A program made the translations under genes and the position numbers. The notes under the pieces were generated by a model. It worked only from the letters and a program-made list of their open reading frames with translations. It was not told the origin of the DNA and did no database searches. Of a DNA stretch of 15,556 nt, positions 1 to 9,676 are shown in pieces. The stretch's first letter is position 1. Every line of letters starts with the position of its first letter. Origin of the DNA: CAVQFC01 sp036497895 (GTDB lineage: Bacteria; Acidobacteriota; Vicinamibacteria; Vicinamibacterales; CAVVIG01); the NCBI GenBank assembly GCA_036497895.1, contig DASXIR010000260.1, forward strand, positions 1-15,556, written 5' to 3'.

Positions 1-13
1 GGTGCGGATGACG

Positions 14-1093
14 TCACATCACGACGGCGAGTTGCTGGCTGGCTGACTTTTTCTGGCCCTCGACGATCAGCTGACCGCAGGCCGCTCGGATGTCGCGTCC
101 TCGGCTCTTGCGCACCGAGACGACGACGCCGTGATCCGCGACGATTTTCGCGAACTTGTCGATCGCCGCATCCGACGGCCGCTCGAACGGAATGCCCGGC
201 GCGGCGTTGAGCGGAATCAGGTTCACTTTCGATTTCACGCCCGCGACCAGCTTCGCCAGCGCACGCGCGTCACGCGGCGAATCATTGACGCCGGCGAGCA
301 TCACGTACTCGAACGTGATGCGGCTGCGCTTGCGGACCGGGAAGCGCTTGCATGCCGCAATGATGTCGGCGACGCCGTATTTCTTGTTGATCGGCACGAG
401 CTCGCCCCGCTGCAGGTCGGTGGGCGCGTGGAGGGAGATCGCGAGGTTCGGCATCACCGGCTCGCCGGCGAGGCGTTCCAGGGCTGATAGCAGTCCTACG
501 GTCGACAGCGTGATCCTGCGCGGTGGCATCGCGAAACCGTGATCGTCGGTCAGAATCCTCAGCGCCGTCATCGTCTCGTCGTAGTTGTGGAGCGGCTCGC
601 CCATGCCCATCAACACGATGTTGAACGCGACTTCGCGCATGTCGAGCGCATCGGCGAGCACGCGCACCTGGCCGACGATTTCGCCCGCGGTGAGGTTGCG
701 GACCAGACCCATCTTGCCGGTCAGGCAGAACGCGCACGCCATGGCGCAGCCGACCTGCGTCGAAATGCAGAACGTCATCGACGGTGTGTCGGGGATGAAC
801 ACCGATTCGATCTGCTTGCCGTCAGCAAGACGCAGCAGGAATTTCTCCGTGCCGTCTGAAGACTTTTCGCGATGGACGAGCGTCGGCGTGGTGAGCGTGA
901 AACGTTCGGCGAGGGTCGCGCGCAAGTCGCGCGAGAGGTCCGTCATCGCCTTCGCGTCGGTGATGCCGCGGCGATAGATCCACTGAAAAATCTGACGGGC
1001 GTGGAAACGCTGATGCCCGGCGTCGGCAAGCGCAGACTCGAGTGCCGAGCGGTCCAGGTCGGCGAGGTCGGGTCGGTGCTCCGCGGCAGCCAC
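14..1093 (-). CDS. rlmN: Dual-specificity 23S rRNA (A2503) / tRNA (A37) C2-methyltransferase RlmN
   Basis: Radical-SAM enzyme that methylates C2 of an adenine in the ribosomal peptidyl transferase centre and, in studied relatives, of A37 in some tRNAs; cytoplasmic. From the chosen start the protein is about 359 residues (E. coli RlmN 384). The CxxxCxxC motif binding the 4Fe-4S cluster is C116, C120 and C123. C109 and C339 (in a DIRAACGQL context) match the two cysteines of the methyl-transfer mechanism (E. coli C118 and C355), and E96 matches the conserved catalytic-region glutamate. The frame stays open further upstream into the divergent peptidase gene, but that stretch has no RlmN-like sequence. 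I chose the GTG at 1093, which has AGAGAG five bases upstream and begins MAAAEHRPDL. Family assignment is firm; the exact start is inferred. Confidence 0.95.
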   Translation of the reverse strand: MAAAEHRPDLADLDRSALESALADAGHQRFHARQIFQWIYRRGITDAKAMTDLSRDLRATLAERFTLTTPTLVHREKSSDGTEKFLLRLADGKQIESVFIPDTPSMTFCISTQVGCAMACAFCLTGKMGLVRNLTAGEIVGQVRVLADALDMREVAFNIVLMGMGEPLHNYDETMTALRILTDDHGFAMPPRRITLSTVGLLSALERLAGEPVMPNLAISLHAPTDLQRGELVPINKKYGVADIIAACKRFPVRKRSRITFEYVMLAGVNDSPRDARALAKLVAGVKSKVNLIPLNAAPGIPFERPSDAAIDKFAKIVADHGVVVSVRKSRGRDIRAACGQLIVEGQKKSASQQLAVVM

Positions 1094-1142
1094 TTTCGCT
1101 CTCTGTTTCTCAACCTTCCGAGACGTTCGATGGTAGCATGTT

Positions 1143-2426
1143 GTGAGCCTCACTTTGCCAGATTCCCCGATCGTCAGAGACGTCCTTCCGAACGGCCTGC
1201 GCATCCTGACCGAGCAGATGACCCAGGTGCGCTCGATCAGCATCGGTGTGTGGTTGACGCGCGGATCGCGCCACGAGAGCGCGGAGCGCAGCGGCATCGC
1301 GCACTTCGTCGAGCACATGCTGTTCAAGGGCACGGGCAGCCGGTCCGCGGAAGACATTGCCCAGCAGATCGATTCAATCGGCGGCCAGCTCGATGCGTTC
1401 ACCGCGAAGGAGTACGCCAGCTACTACATCAAGGTGCTGGACGAACACCTGCCGCTGGCGATCGACATTCTCTCCGACATCGTCCGCCACCCGGCGTTCA
1501 CGCCCGACGATATCGAGCGCGAGAAGAAAGTCGTCCTCGAAGAAATCAAGATGGTCGAGGACACGCCCGACGATCTGGTGCACGAGCTGTTCACCCAGGG
1601 ATTCTGGGAGAACCATCCGCTGGGCCGCCCGATTCTCGGCACCAAGGAGACGGTCGAATCGTTCGACGCGGATCTGCTGCGTCGTTATTTTCGTGGCGTC
1701 TACACCGCGGACAACCTGATCGTGGCGGCGGTCGGCAACCTCGAGCACGATCGCGTCCGCGAGCTGGTGGCCGAAAAGTTCGGCTCGCTGATTGGCGCGG
1801 GAGAGCCCGCCGCCGATCACGCACCTGCGGTGGTGCCGAACGTGCTGATCCGGAACAAGGAGCTCGAGCAGAGCCACGTCTGCCTCGGCGTCGGCAGCTA
1901 TCCGCAGGATCATGACGATCGGTATTCGAGTTATGTGCTGAATACGTTGCTCGGCGGATCGATGAGCTCGCGTCTGTTCCAGAACGTCCGCGAAAAGCGC
2001 GGCCTCGCCTACGCCGTCTTCAGCGGGCTCAGCGCGTACCGCGATGCGGGAGCGTTCACCATCTACGCCGGCTGCGCCAACGACGCAGTGGACGAGGTGG
2101 TGGACTTGTGTGTCGAGGAATTACGCGGCGTCAAGCACACCGAGGTGTCGGCCTCCGAGTTGCAGCGTTCCAAGGATCATCTCAAGGGCAGCCTGATGCT
2201 GAGCCTCGAGAACACGGCGAGCCGGATGTCGCATCTGGCCCGTCAGGAGATCTACTTCGACAAGCAGTTCGGTCTGGACGAGACGCTGCAGGGTATCGAA
2301 AAGGTGACCGCGGCCGATGTGCAGCGGGTCGCCGCGGATTTGTTTCGCAATGGTTCTCTGTCGGCGACGGTGCTCGGCAAGGTAAACGGGATGCAGATCT
2401 CCCGCGAGCGGCTCGACCTTGATTAG
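1143..2426 (+). CDS. M16 family zinc metallopeptidase (processing-peptidase-like)
   Basis: Zinc-dependent peptidase of the pitrilysin/mitochondrial-processing-peptidase family (M16B type), 427 residues, the usual size for single-unit bacterial members. The inverted zinc motif HxxEH is H54-F-V-E57-H58, and the third ligand is E134 (in VVLEEIKM), exactly 76 residues after H58 as in the family. The C-terminal half carries the family's RGLAY segment (about residue 290) and looks like the second, non-catalytic M16 domain. I see no signal peptide or membrane segment, so it is probably cytoplasmic; the substrate is unknown. The start is GTG with no clear Shine-Dalgarno, but it is supported by the family-like N-terminus with LPNGLRIL. 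It is divergent from rlmN by 49 bp and ends 28 bp before purB, so it may be the first gene of the purine transcript (inference). Confidence 0.93.
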   Translation: MSLTLPDSPIVRDVLPNGLRILTEQMTQVRSISIGVWLTRGSRHESAERSGIAHFVEHMLFKGTGSRSAEDIAQQIDSIGGQLDAFTAKEYASYYIKVLDEHLPLAIDILSDIVRHPAFTPDDIEREKKVVLEEIKMVEDTPDDLVHELFTQGFWENHPLGRPILGTKETVESFDADLLRRYFRGVYTADNLIVAAVGNLEHDRVRELVAEKFGSLIGAGEPAADHAPAVVPNVLIRNKELEQSHVCLGVGSYPQDHDDRYSSYVLNTLLGGSMSSRLFQNVREKRGLAYAVFSGLSAYRDAGAFTIYAGCANDAVDEVVDLCVEELRGVKHTEVSASELQRSKDHLKGSLMLSLENTASRMSHLARQEIYFDKQFGLDETLQGIEKVTAADVQRVAADLFRNGSLSATVLGKVNGMQISRERLDLD

Positions 2427-2454
2427 TCAGCCCCGATTCGTCACGCTCGATTAG

Positions 2455-3759
<1,305 letters not shown>

Positions 3760-3766
3760 CCGTCGC

Positions 3767-3771
3767 GGAGG
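3767..3771 (+). promoter_or_regulatory. Shine-Dalgarno of purS
   Basis: GGAGG lies seven bases before the ATG at 3779. It fixes the purS start: the reading frame is open further upstream into purB, but only this ATG gives a normal 79-residue PurS. It is the clearest ribosome-binding site in the operon. Confidence 0.8.
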
Positions 3772-3778
3772 ACACGAC

Positions 3779-4018
3779 ATGCGCGCGCGCGTTTTTGTTA
3801 CGTTGAAGCCGTCGGTATTCGATCCGCAAGGCAAGGTGATCGCCGACGCGCTGCACTCGCTCGGCTATGACGGCGTCGCGGACGTCCGTCAGGGCAAGTA
3901 CTTCGAGCTCGAGCTGTCGGCCGCTGACGCCGCGACCGCACGCACTCTGGCCGCTGAGGTCGCGGACAAGGTGCTGGCCAACCCCGTCATCGAGAGCTAT
4001 CGCATCGAGGTTGACTGA
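3779..4018 (+). CDS. purS: Phosphoribosylformylglycinamidine synthase subunit PurS
   Basis: Small non-catalytic subunit that bridges PurQ and PurL in the three-part FGAM synthetase and is thought to assist ammonia transfer between them. It has 79 residues (family about 80-85). The N-terminus MRARVFVTLKPSVFDPQG and the segment GYDGVADVRQGKYFEL are typical of PurS. The frame begins within purB; the true start is set by the strong GGAGG upstream. The stop codon is followed after two bases by purQ, so the two genes are probably translationally coupled. Confidence 0.96.
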   Translation: MRARVFVTLKPSVFDPQGKVIADALHSLGYDGVADVRQGKYFELELSAADAATARTLAAEVADKVLANPVIESYRIEVD

Positions 4019-4020
4019 CC

Positions 4021-4743
4021 ATGAAATTCGGCATCGTCGTCTTTCCCGGCAGTAACTGCGACGAAGACGCGCTTCACGCCGCCAGGGACCTGTTCGGCCA
4101 GGAGGCCGACTATCTCTGGCACAAGGACACCGACCTGAAGGGCGCTGATGTTCTGATTCTGCCGGGCGGCTTTGCGCACGGCGACTATTTACGGACCGGC
4201 GCGATGGCGCGATTCTCGCCGATCATGGCGCCAGTGCGGGCGTTCGCTGAACGCGGCGGGCCCGTGCTCGGCATTTGCAACGGGTTTCAGATCCTGCTCG
4301 AGTCGGGGCTGCTGCCGGGTGCGATGCTCCGCAACCGCAGCTTGAAATATCGCTGTGAGCACGTCCACGTCCGGGTGGAACAGAACGACACACCGTTTTC
4401 CAGCGCTGCCAGCGTCGGACAGGTCCTGCGAATTCCGATCGGACATGGCGAGGGAAACTACTTCGCGCCGTCGGACATGCTCGAGCGGATCGAAACGAAT
4501 CGTCAGGTAATTCTGCGCTACACCGACGCGGCCGGTCGCCTCGACGACCACTCGAATCCCAACGGCTCGGTGAACGCCATCGCGGCGATCTGCAACGAGC
4601 AGCGAAATGTCGTCGGCATGATGCCCCATCCCGAACGCGCCTGCGAGGCACTCCTCGGCGGTGTCGATGGGCGGGTCATCTTCGAATCGATCCTTCGTGC
4701 GGTCGAGAGGCCCGCGTTGCAAGTGGCGGGGCGGTCCCGCTAG
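4021..4743 (+). CDS. purQ: Phosphoribosylformylglycinamidine synthase glutaminase subunit PurQ
   Basis: Class I glutamine amidotransferase subunit that hydrolyses glutamine and delivers ammonia to PurL for FGAR to FGAM conversion. It has 240 residues (B. subtilis 227). The nucleophile is C86 in GICNGFQIL, and the other triad members are H203 and E205 in MMPHPERACE. The N-terminus KFGIVVFPGSNCD is standard. A weak GAGG lies ten bases before the ATG, and the gene starts two bases after the purS stop. The C-terminal RPALQVAGRSR tail is slightly longer than usual. Identity is secure from the motifs and the purS-purQ-purL order. Confidence 0.98.
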   Translation: MKFGIVVFPGSNCDEDALHAARDLFGQEADYLWHKDTDLKGADVLILPGGFAHGDYLRTGAMARFSPIMAPVRAFAERGGPVLGICNGFQILLESGLLPGAMLRNRSLKYRCEHVHVRVEQNDTPFSSAASVGQVLRIPIGHGEGNYFAPSDMLERIETNRQVILRYTDAAGRLDDHSNPNGSVNAIAAICNEQRNVVGMMPHPERACEALLGGVDGRVIFESILRAVERPALQVAGRSR

Positions 4744-4750
4744 GGCCGCC

Positions 4751-4759
4751 GGAGAAGAG
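4751..4759 (+). promoter_or_regulatory. Shine-Dalgarno deciding the purL start
   Basis: The purine-rich GGAGAAGAG abuts the ATG at 4760, with its GGAG core five bases away. The purL frame is open about 100 bp further into purQ, but the upstream residues do not look like PurL, so this site marks the real start. Confidence 0.7.
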
Positions 4760-7012
4760 ATGATCGACGCCAAGGTTCTGGAGCGCCACGGACTCAAGGC
4801 CGACGAATACGAGCGCATCGTCGCGTTCATGGGCCGCGAGCCGAATCTCACCGAGCTTGGGATTTTTTCGGTGATGTGGTCCGAGCACTGCAGCTACAAG
4901 AGCTCGCGCGTGCACCTGAAGACGCTGCCAACCGAGGGTCCGCAGGTATTGCAGGGCCCCGGAGAAAACGCCGGGGCCGTGGACGTCGGCGAAGGATTGG
5001 CCGCCGTTTTCAAGATCGAATCACACAACCACCCGTCGTTCATCGAACCGTACCAGGGCGCGGCGACCGGCGTCGGCGGCATCATCCGCGACATCTTTAC
5101 GATGGGCGCCCGCCCGATTGCGCTGCTCAATTCGCTGCGCTTCGGATCGCTCGACGCTCCGGGCACAGCTCGCCTGGTCGAAGGGGTCGTCGCCGGTATC
5201 GCCGGCTACGGTAACAGCATCGGAATCCCCACGATCGGTGGAGAGGTGGTGTTCGAGCCGTCATATGCCGGCAATCCGCTGGTCAACGTCTTCTGCCTCG
5301 GCATTGCCAAGGCGTCGGACATCATCAAGGGCGTCGCCTCCGGCGTTGGCAACGCGGTCTACTACGTAGGCGCGAAGACCGGTCGTGACGGCATCCACGG
5401 CGCCACCATGGCGTCGGCGGAGTTCGACGAAAAGTCCGCGGAGAAGCGCCCTGCGGTGCAGGTCGGCGATCCGTTCATGGAAAAGCTGCTGCTCGAGGCT
5501 TGCCTCGAAGTGATGCAGACGGACGCGCTGATCGGCATCCAGGACATGGGTGCGGCCGGGCTGACCTGCTCGACCACCGAGATGGGCTCGAGAGGCGGCG
5601 CCGGCGTCGAGATCGACGTGTCGCTCGTGCCCCAGCGCGAGACCGGCATGACGCCTTACGAGATCATGCTCTCCGAATCGCAGGAGCGGATGCTGCTGGT
5701 CGCCAAGCCGGGCCGCGAAGCGGAAGTCGAGCGCATCTTCGAAAAATGGGACTTGCACGCCGTCAAGATCGGCCACGTCACCAGCGATGGCATGCTCCGC
5801 GTGAAGGAGAACGGCGTCGTTGTCGCCGAGATTCCCAACCGCGCGCTGACCGACGAGGCACCGCTCTATCGGCGGCCGATGACCGAGCCGGGATATCTTC
5901 GCGATGTGACGCTACTCGACCTCGATGCGCTGTCGCGGGACGGGCAGAAGGCTCTTCCGGAACAGAACGCCGCGCTATTGGCGATTCTTGCGTCGCCGAC
6001 TGTCGCCAGCAAGCGGTGGGTCTACCGCCAGTACGACCATATGGTGCGGACCAACACCATCAACCTGCCGGGATTGGGCGCAGGCGTGGTGCGCATCAAG
6101 GGTACCGATCGAGCGCTGGCGATGTCGCTCGACGGCAACGGTCGCTATTGCTATCTGGATCCGCGGCGCGGAGCGATGCTCGCCGTCGCCGAGGCCGCCC
6201 GCAACGTCGCCTGCTCAGGCGCGCTCCCGCTGGCGGCGACCAATTGCCTGAATTTCGGCAACCCGGAGCGTCCGGCGATCATGTGGCAGCTGGCGAAGGC
6301 GGTGGAAGGGATCGGCGAAGCATGCCGGGCGCTGAATGTGCCGATCACCGGTGGCAACGTCAGCTTGTACAACGAGACCGACGGCAAGGCGATTTATCCG
6401 ACGCCGACGATTGGCGTCGTCGGCCTGCTCGAGCACGCCGATCGCGTCGTCGGGCGACGGTTTCAGGAGGCCGGCGATGTCATCATCCTGCTCGGCGAAG
6501 GACGTGGGGAACTCGGTGGCAGCGAGTACTTGAACGTCGTGCATGGCGTGGTGCGCGGCGTGCCGCCGGCGTTGAATCTCGATGCCGAACATTCGCTGCA
6601 GCTGTTGCTGGTCGCGCTCGCGACCGACCAGATGATGCGGTCGGCGCACGACTGCTCGGACGGCGGCATCGCGGTCACCCTGGCTGAGTGCTGCTTTGGC
6701 ACCAACGGCATCGGCGCCGAAGTCTCGATTGCCGGCGTTCAGGTCGGCAGAGGTCCGGCCGTAAACGTTGCGGCCGCGCTTTTTGGCGAATCGGCATCGC
6801 GGGTCGTCGTTTCGGCGGTGCCAGAAGACGTCACGCGAGTGCTCGAACGGGCGGCAGCGGCCGGCGTGCCTGCCGCGGTGATCGGACAGACAGGCGGAAG
6901 CCAGTTGCGGATCGCGGTCGGCGGCGCGATAGTCATCGATCAATCCGTCGACGATGCCGAACGGCTGTGGTCCGGCGCGATCGAACGGTATTTTGTGAAG
7001 CGCGTGGCCTGA
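4760..7012 (+). CDS. purL: Phosphoribosylformylglycinamidine synthase subunit PurL (small form)
   Basis: ATP-dependent synthetase subunit converting FGAR plus ammonia to FGAM; works in complex with PurS and PurQ. The protein is 750 residues, the size of the small PurL class, not the ~1,300-residue fused enterobacterial enzyme. H43 in MWSEHCSYKSSR corresponds to the conserved active-site histidine. Residues 85-111 (KIESHNHPSF ... GIIRD) form the ATP/metal site with E87 and D111, and a second AIRS-type half starts near residue 430. The QDMGAAGLTCSTTEM segment (about residues 260-275) is also characteristic. The start is set by the adjacent Shine-Dalgarno, 16 bp after the purQ stop. purF follows three bases after the stop. 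Confidence 0.98.
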   Translation: MIDAKVLERHGLKADEYERIVAFMGREPNLTELGIFSVMWSEHCSYKSSRVHLKTLPTEGPQVLQGPGENAGAVDVGEGLAAVFKIESHNHPSFIEPYQGAATGVGGIIRDIFTMGARPIALLNSLRFGSLDAPGTARLVEGVVAGIAGYGNSIGIPTIGGEVVFEPSYAGNPLVNVFCLGIAKASDIIKGVASGVGNAVYYVGAKTGRDGIHGATMASAEFDEKSAEKRPAVQVGDPFMEKLLLEACLEVMQTDALIGIQDMGAAGLTCSTTEMGSRGGAGVEIDVSLVPQRETGMTPYEIMLSESQERMLLVAKPGREAEVERIFEKWDLHAVKIGHVTSDGMLRVKENGVVVAEIPNRALTDEAPLYRRPMTEPGYLRDVTLLDLDALSRDGQKALPEQNAALLAILASPTVASKRWVYRQYDHMVRTNTINLPGLGAGVVRIKGTDRALAMSLDGNGRYCYLDPRRGAMLAVAEAARNVACSGALPLAATNCLNFGNPERPAIMWQLAKAVEGIGEACRALNVPITGGNVSLYNETDGKAIYPTPTIGVVGLLEHADRVVGRRFQEAGDVIILLGEGRGELGGSEYLNVVHGVVRGVPPALNLDAEHSLQLLLVALATDQMMRSAHDCSDGGIAVTLAECCFGTNGIGAEVSIAGVQVGRGPAVNVAAALFGESASRVVVSAVPEDVTRVLERAAAAGVPAAVIGQTGGSQLRIAVGGAIVIDQSVDDAERLWSGAIERYFVKRVA

Positions 7013-7015
7013 AAT

Positions 7016-8440
7016 ATGTTGGATAAATTCAAGGACGAGTGCGGCGTTTTCGGCATCTTTGGCCACCACGAAGCGGCCAACATGACCTATCTCGGTCTGT
7101 ATGCGCTGCAGCATCGCGGCCAGGAGAGCGCCGGTATCGCGGCCTCGAACGGCGAGCGGGTCCGGATCTCGAAGTCGATGGGTTACGTCGCCGATGTGTT
7201 CGACGGCGAGACGCTGTCGCAACTGGCCGGGCCGATTGCCATCGGTCACGTGCGCTATTCGACTGCCGGCGAGAGCAAGCTGCTGAACGCGCAACCGATC
7301 CTGATCGATTGCGCGCACGGCCAGATCGCGCTCTGCCACAACGGCAACATCGTCAACGCGCGCGAGTTGCGTGACGAGCTGGTCCAGCAGGGATCGATTT
7401 TTCAGTCGAACAGCGATACCGAAGTCATCCTGCACCTCTACGCGCGCTCGAAGGCGGGCAGCGTCGAGGGCGCCATTATCGAATCGGTGTCGCAGGTCCA
7501 GGGCGCGTTCTCGCTCGTGATGCAGACCAGGGACAGCCTGATCGCCGTCCGCGACCCGCACGGCTTCCGTCCGCTTGCACTGGGTCGCCTTGGCGACGCA
7601 GTCGTGATCTGCTCGGAAACGTGCGCAATGGATCTGATCGGGGCGACCTACGAACGTGACGTGGAGCCCGGCGAAATTCTGATCGTGAACCGCGACGGCG
7701 TTCGCACGTTCAAACCGTTCCCGCCCGCCCCGCTCGCCCATTGCATCTTCGAGCACGTCTATTTCGCCCGGCCAGACAGCTACGTCTTCGGCCGGAGTGT
7801 CAACGAAACGAGGACCGAACTGGGCCGTGTGCTGGCGCGCGAACAGCCGGTCAGTGCGGATGTCGTTGTTCCGGTCCCCGACTCGGGGGTCTGTGCGGCG
7901 ATGGGCTTCGCCGAAGAGTCCGGCGTGCCGTTACGGATGGGACTCATCCGCAACCACTACGTCGGCCGGACGTTCATCCAGCCGCAATCCTCGATTCGCC
8001 ACTTCGGTGTCAAGGTCAAGCTGAACCCCGTTCGCAGCATCCTCGATGGCAAGCGGGTCGTGCTGGTCGACGATTCGCTGGTGCGCGGCACGACGAGTCG
8101 CAAGATCGTCGGGATGGTGCGGGCGGCAGGCGCGAAAGAAGTACATGTGCGGATCAGCTGTCCGCCGACGATTTCGCCGTGTTTCTACGGCGTCGATACG
8201 CCGCAGAAGTCCGAGCTGATCGCCGCGACGCACACGCTCGAAGAGATTCGCGGATTTCTCGAAGCCGACAGCGTCGCGTATCTCAGTCTCGAAGGACTGA
8301 TGAGCACCGTTGGCCGCGAGCGCGGCTCGTATTGCAGTTCGTGTTACACGGGTGAATATCCTGTGCCAATCCCGAGCGATCAGGCCAGTTACTTGCAACT
8401 GGCGTTGAAGCTGGACAAAAACGAGCCGGTCGCCAAATGA
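7016..8440 (+). CDS. purF: Amidophosphoribosyltransferase PurF (Fe-S type)
   Basis: First committed enzyme of purine synthesis: PRPP plus glutamine gives phosphoribosylamine. It has 474 residues (B. subtilis 476). The N-terminal nucleophile is C9 of MLDKFKDECGVFG, so an eight-residue propeptide would have to be removed, as in the B. subtilis class. The PRPP-binding loop VVLVDDSLVRGTT lies near residues 347-360. Candidate 4Fe-4S ligands are C243, C389 (PCFYG), C440 and C443 (YCSSC), placing it in the iron-sulfur, oxygen-sensitive class; E. coli PurF lacks these. The ATG has no clear Shine-Dalgarno and sits three bases after the purL stop, which suggests coupling. Feedback inhibition by nucleotides is known for the family, not visible here. 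Confidence 0.98.
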   Translation: MLDKFKDECGVFGIFGHHEAANMTYLGLYALQHRGQESAGIAASNGERVRISKSMGYVADVFDGETLSQLAGPIAIGHVRYSTAGESKLLNAQPILIDCAHGQIALCHNGNIVNARELRDELVQQGSIFQSNSDTEVILHLYARSKAGSVEGAIIESVSQVQGAFSLVMQTRDSLIAVRDPHGFRPLALGRLGDAVVICSETCAMDLIGATYERDVEPGEILIVNRDGVRTFKPFPPAPLAHCIFEHVYFARPDSYVFGRSVNETRTELGRVLAREQPVSADVVVPVPDSGVCAAMGFAEESGVPLRMGLIRNHYVGRTFIQPQSSIRHFGVKVKLNPVRSILDGKRVVLVDDSLVRGTTSRKIVGMVRAAGAKEVHVRISCPPTISPCFYGVDTPQKSELIAATHTLEEIRGFLEADSVAYLSLEGLMSTVGRERGSYCSSCYTGEYPVPIPSDQASYLQLALKLDKNEPVAK

Positions 8441-8447
8441 GATCGTG

Positions 8448-9674
8448 ATGGCCCGAACGAAACGTTTTCCTCGTGGTCGAATAGTTCTTTGTTTCATCTG
8501 CAGTCTTGCTGTCCTTTGCCTTCGCGAGCCGAAGGCCAGCGCACAGGAGCCGGCCGCGCCCCAGACCGTTTCTCCGGCGCAACTGCAAGCCGCCATCGAC
8601 AAGCTCGGCGACCTCGACTACAACACGCGGACCACGGCATCCCGCACCGTTCGTCGCACGGCGACGGCCCAGGCCGTCGTGGCCCTCCAGCGCGCGGTCT
8701 CCGAGCACGCCGATGGATATGTGCGCTACCGGGCGCTGGTCCTGCTGACCGGGTTCAACGACCCGCGTGCGAAGGACGCGATGCGCGAGTCGCTCGCCAG
8801 CCCCAACGATCGGTTGCGCGCCGTCGCGTACAGCTTTTTCGAACACAACCCCGACCGCACGCTCGGCGCTCAGTTTCTGGCCGCGCTGAACAAGGAGCAG
8901 GCGGAGTTCGTCCGGCCGGCATTGGTCCGCGCGCTGGCGGCGCTCGCCGCCCTCCCGGCGGCCGAGGAAACGCCGCGGATCCGGCAGGCGTTGTTGCAGG
9001 AGGTCAAGCGAGGCGAGGATTTCTTCCGCAGCGCCGTCATCGAGGCGCTCGGTGACTACAAGGCCACCTATGCGATCGACGCGCTGATCGCGGTGGCCAA
9101 ACTCGACGGTCCGCTGCAGGACGATGCGGCGCTGTCGCTGGGAAAAATCGGCGACAAGCGCGCGCTCGACACGCTTGCCGGCCTGCAACGGTCCGCGCCG
9201 CGCCAGTCGCAGCCCGCCGTCGCCACGGCGATCTGCCTGCTCGACGTCAACTGCGGATCGCACGAAGGATTTCTGGTCGAAACGCTGAAGTTCTCGGACA
9301 AGAACGCCGGATTCCAGGAACTGCTGCGCGCCTCTGCCGCAGGCCTCGGTGTTCTGGCTGTGGCGGGACATGCTGAGGCGCTCGACTCGTTGATCGAAGT
9401 CGGAGTCCCGTCCAGGGATCCCACCCGCGCCCCGGTGTCGCTGGCGCTCGCCACCGTCGCGCTGCGCAACACGCCGCTGGTCATCGCGACGCTGGAGAAG
9501 CGCGCCGACCGCAACGAGGCAATCGTGCTCATCGCCGAAGGCTTCGACATGCTCGAAGAGGATCTCGAAAAGGAGCGCTTCTTCGCGTTGGTGAGGCGCA
9601 CCTATTGGGATTCTCCCGCCGCCTCGCCGCAACGCGCGCTCATGCAGTCGCTGATCGGCAAGCTGGACTTCTGA
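8448..9674 (+). CDS. Exported HEAT-like repeat protein of unknown function
   Basis: About 408 residues. The N-terminus has a basic stretch (RTKRFPRGR), a hydrophobic core (residues 12-25) and a possible signal-peptidase I site after ASA (residue 32), so export past the inner membrane is likely; there is no canonical lipobox. The rest is alanine- and leucine-rich helical sequence in units of about 35-40 residues (for example RYRALVLLTGFNDPRAKDAM, LQDDAALSLGKIGDKRALDT), resembling HEAT/ARM scaffold repeats, normally used for protein binding. I see no catalytic motif. The start is ambiguous between GTG 8445 and ATG 8448, seven bases after purF; neither has a Shine-Dalgarno. It lies between purF and purM, two bases before purM, so it is surely co-transcribed, but an exported scaffold has no known role in purine synthesis. 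Confidence 0.82.
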   Translation: MARTKRFPRGRIVLCFICSLAVLCLREPKASAQEPAAPQTVSPAQLQAAIDKLGDLDYNTRTTASRTVRRTATAQAVVALQRAVSEHADGYVRYRALVLLTGFNDPRAKDAMRESLASPNDRLRAVAYSFFEHNPDRTLGAQFLAALNKEQAEFVRPALVRALAALAALPAAEETPRIRQALLQEVKRGEDFFRSAVIEALGDYKATYAIDALIAVAKLDGPLQDDAALSLGKIGDKRALDTLAGLQRSAPRQSQPAVATAICLLDVNCGSHEGFLVETLKFSDKNAGFQELLRASAAGLGVLAVAGHAEALDSLIEVGVPSRDPTRAPVSLALATVALRNTPLVIATLEKRADRNEAIVLIAEGFDMLEEDLEKERFFALVRRTYWDSPAASPQRALMQSLIGKLDF

Positions 9675-9676
9675 GA

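Noticed and set aside
1094..1402. Upstream extension of the rlmN frame by 103 residues
   Set aside because: The extra sequence is antisense to the peptidase N-terminus and does not resemble RlmN; GTG 1093 gives a normal family length.
872..1915. 347-residue plus-strand open frame over rlmN and the peptidase
   Set aside because: Arginine-rich out-of-frame translation, contradicted by the M16 and RlmN motifs in the other frames.
2427..2454. Purine riboswitch or PurR-type operator before purB
   Set aside because: The gap is only 28 bp, far too short for an aptamer, and no PurBox-like repeat is visible.
6215..7756. 513-residue minus-strand open frame across purL/purF
   Set aside because: Lies antisense to two genes with intact catalytic motifs; its composition is typical of a codon-bias shadow.
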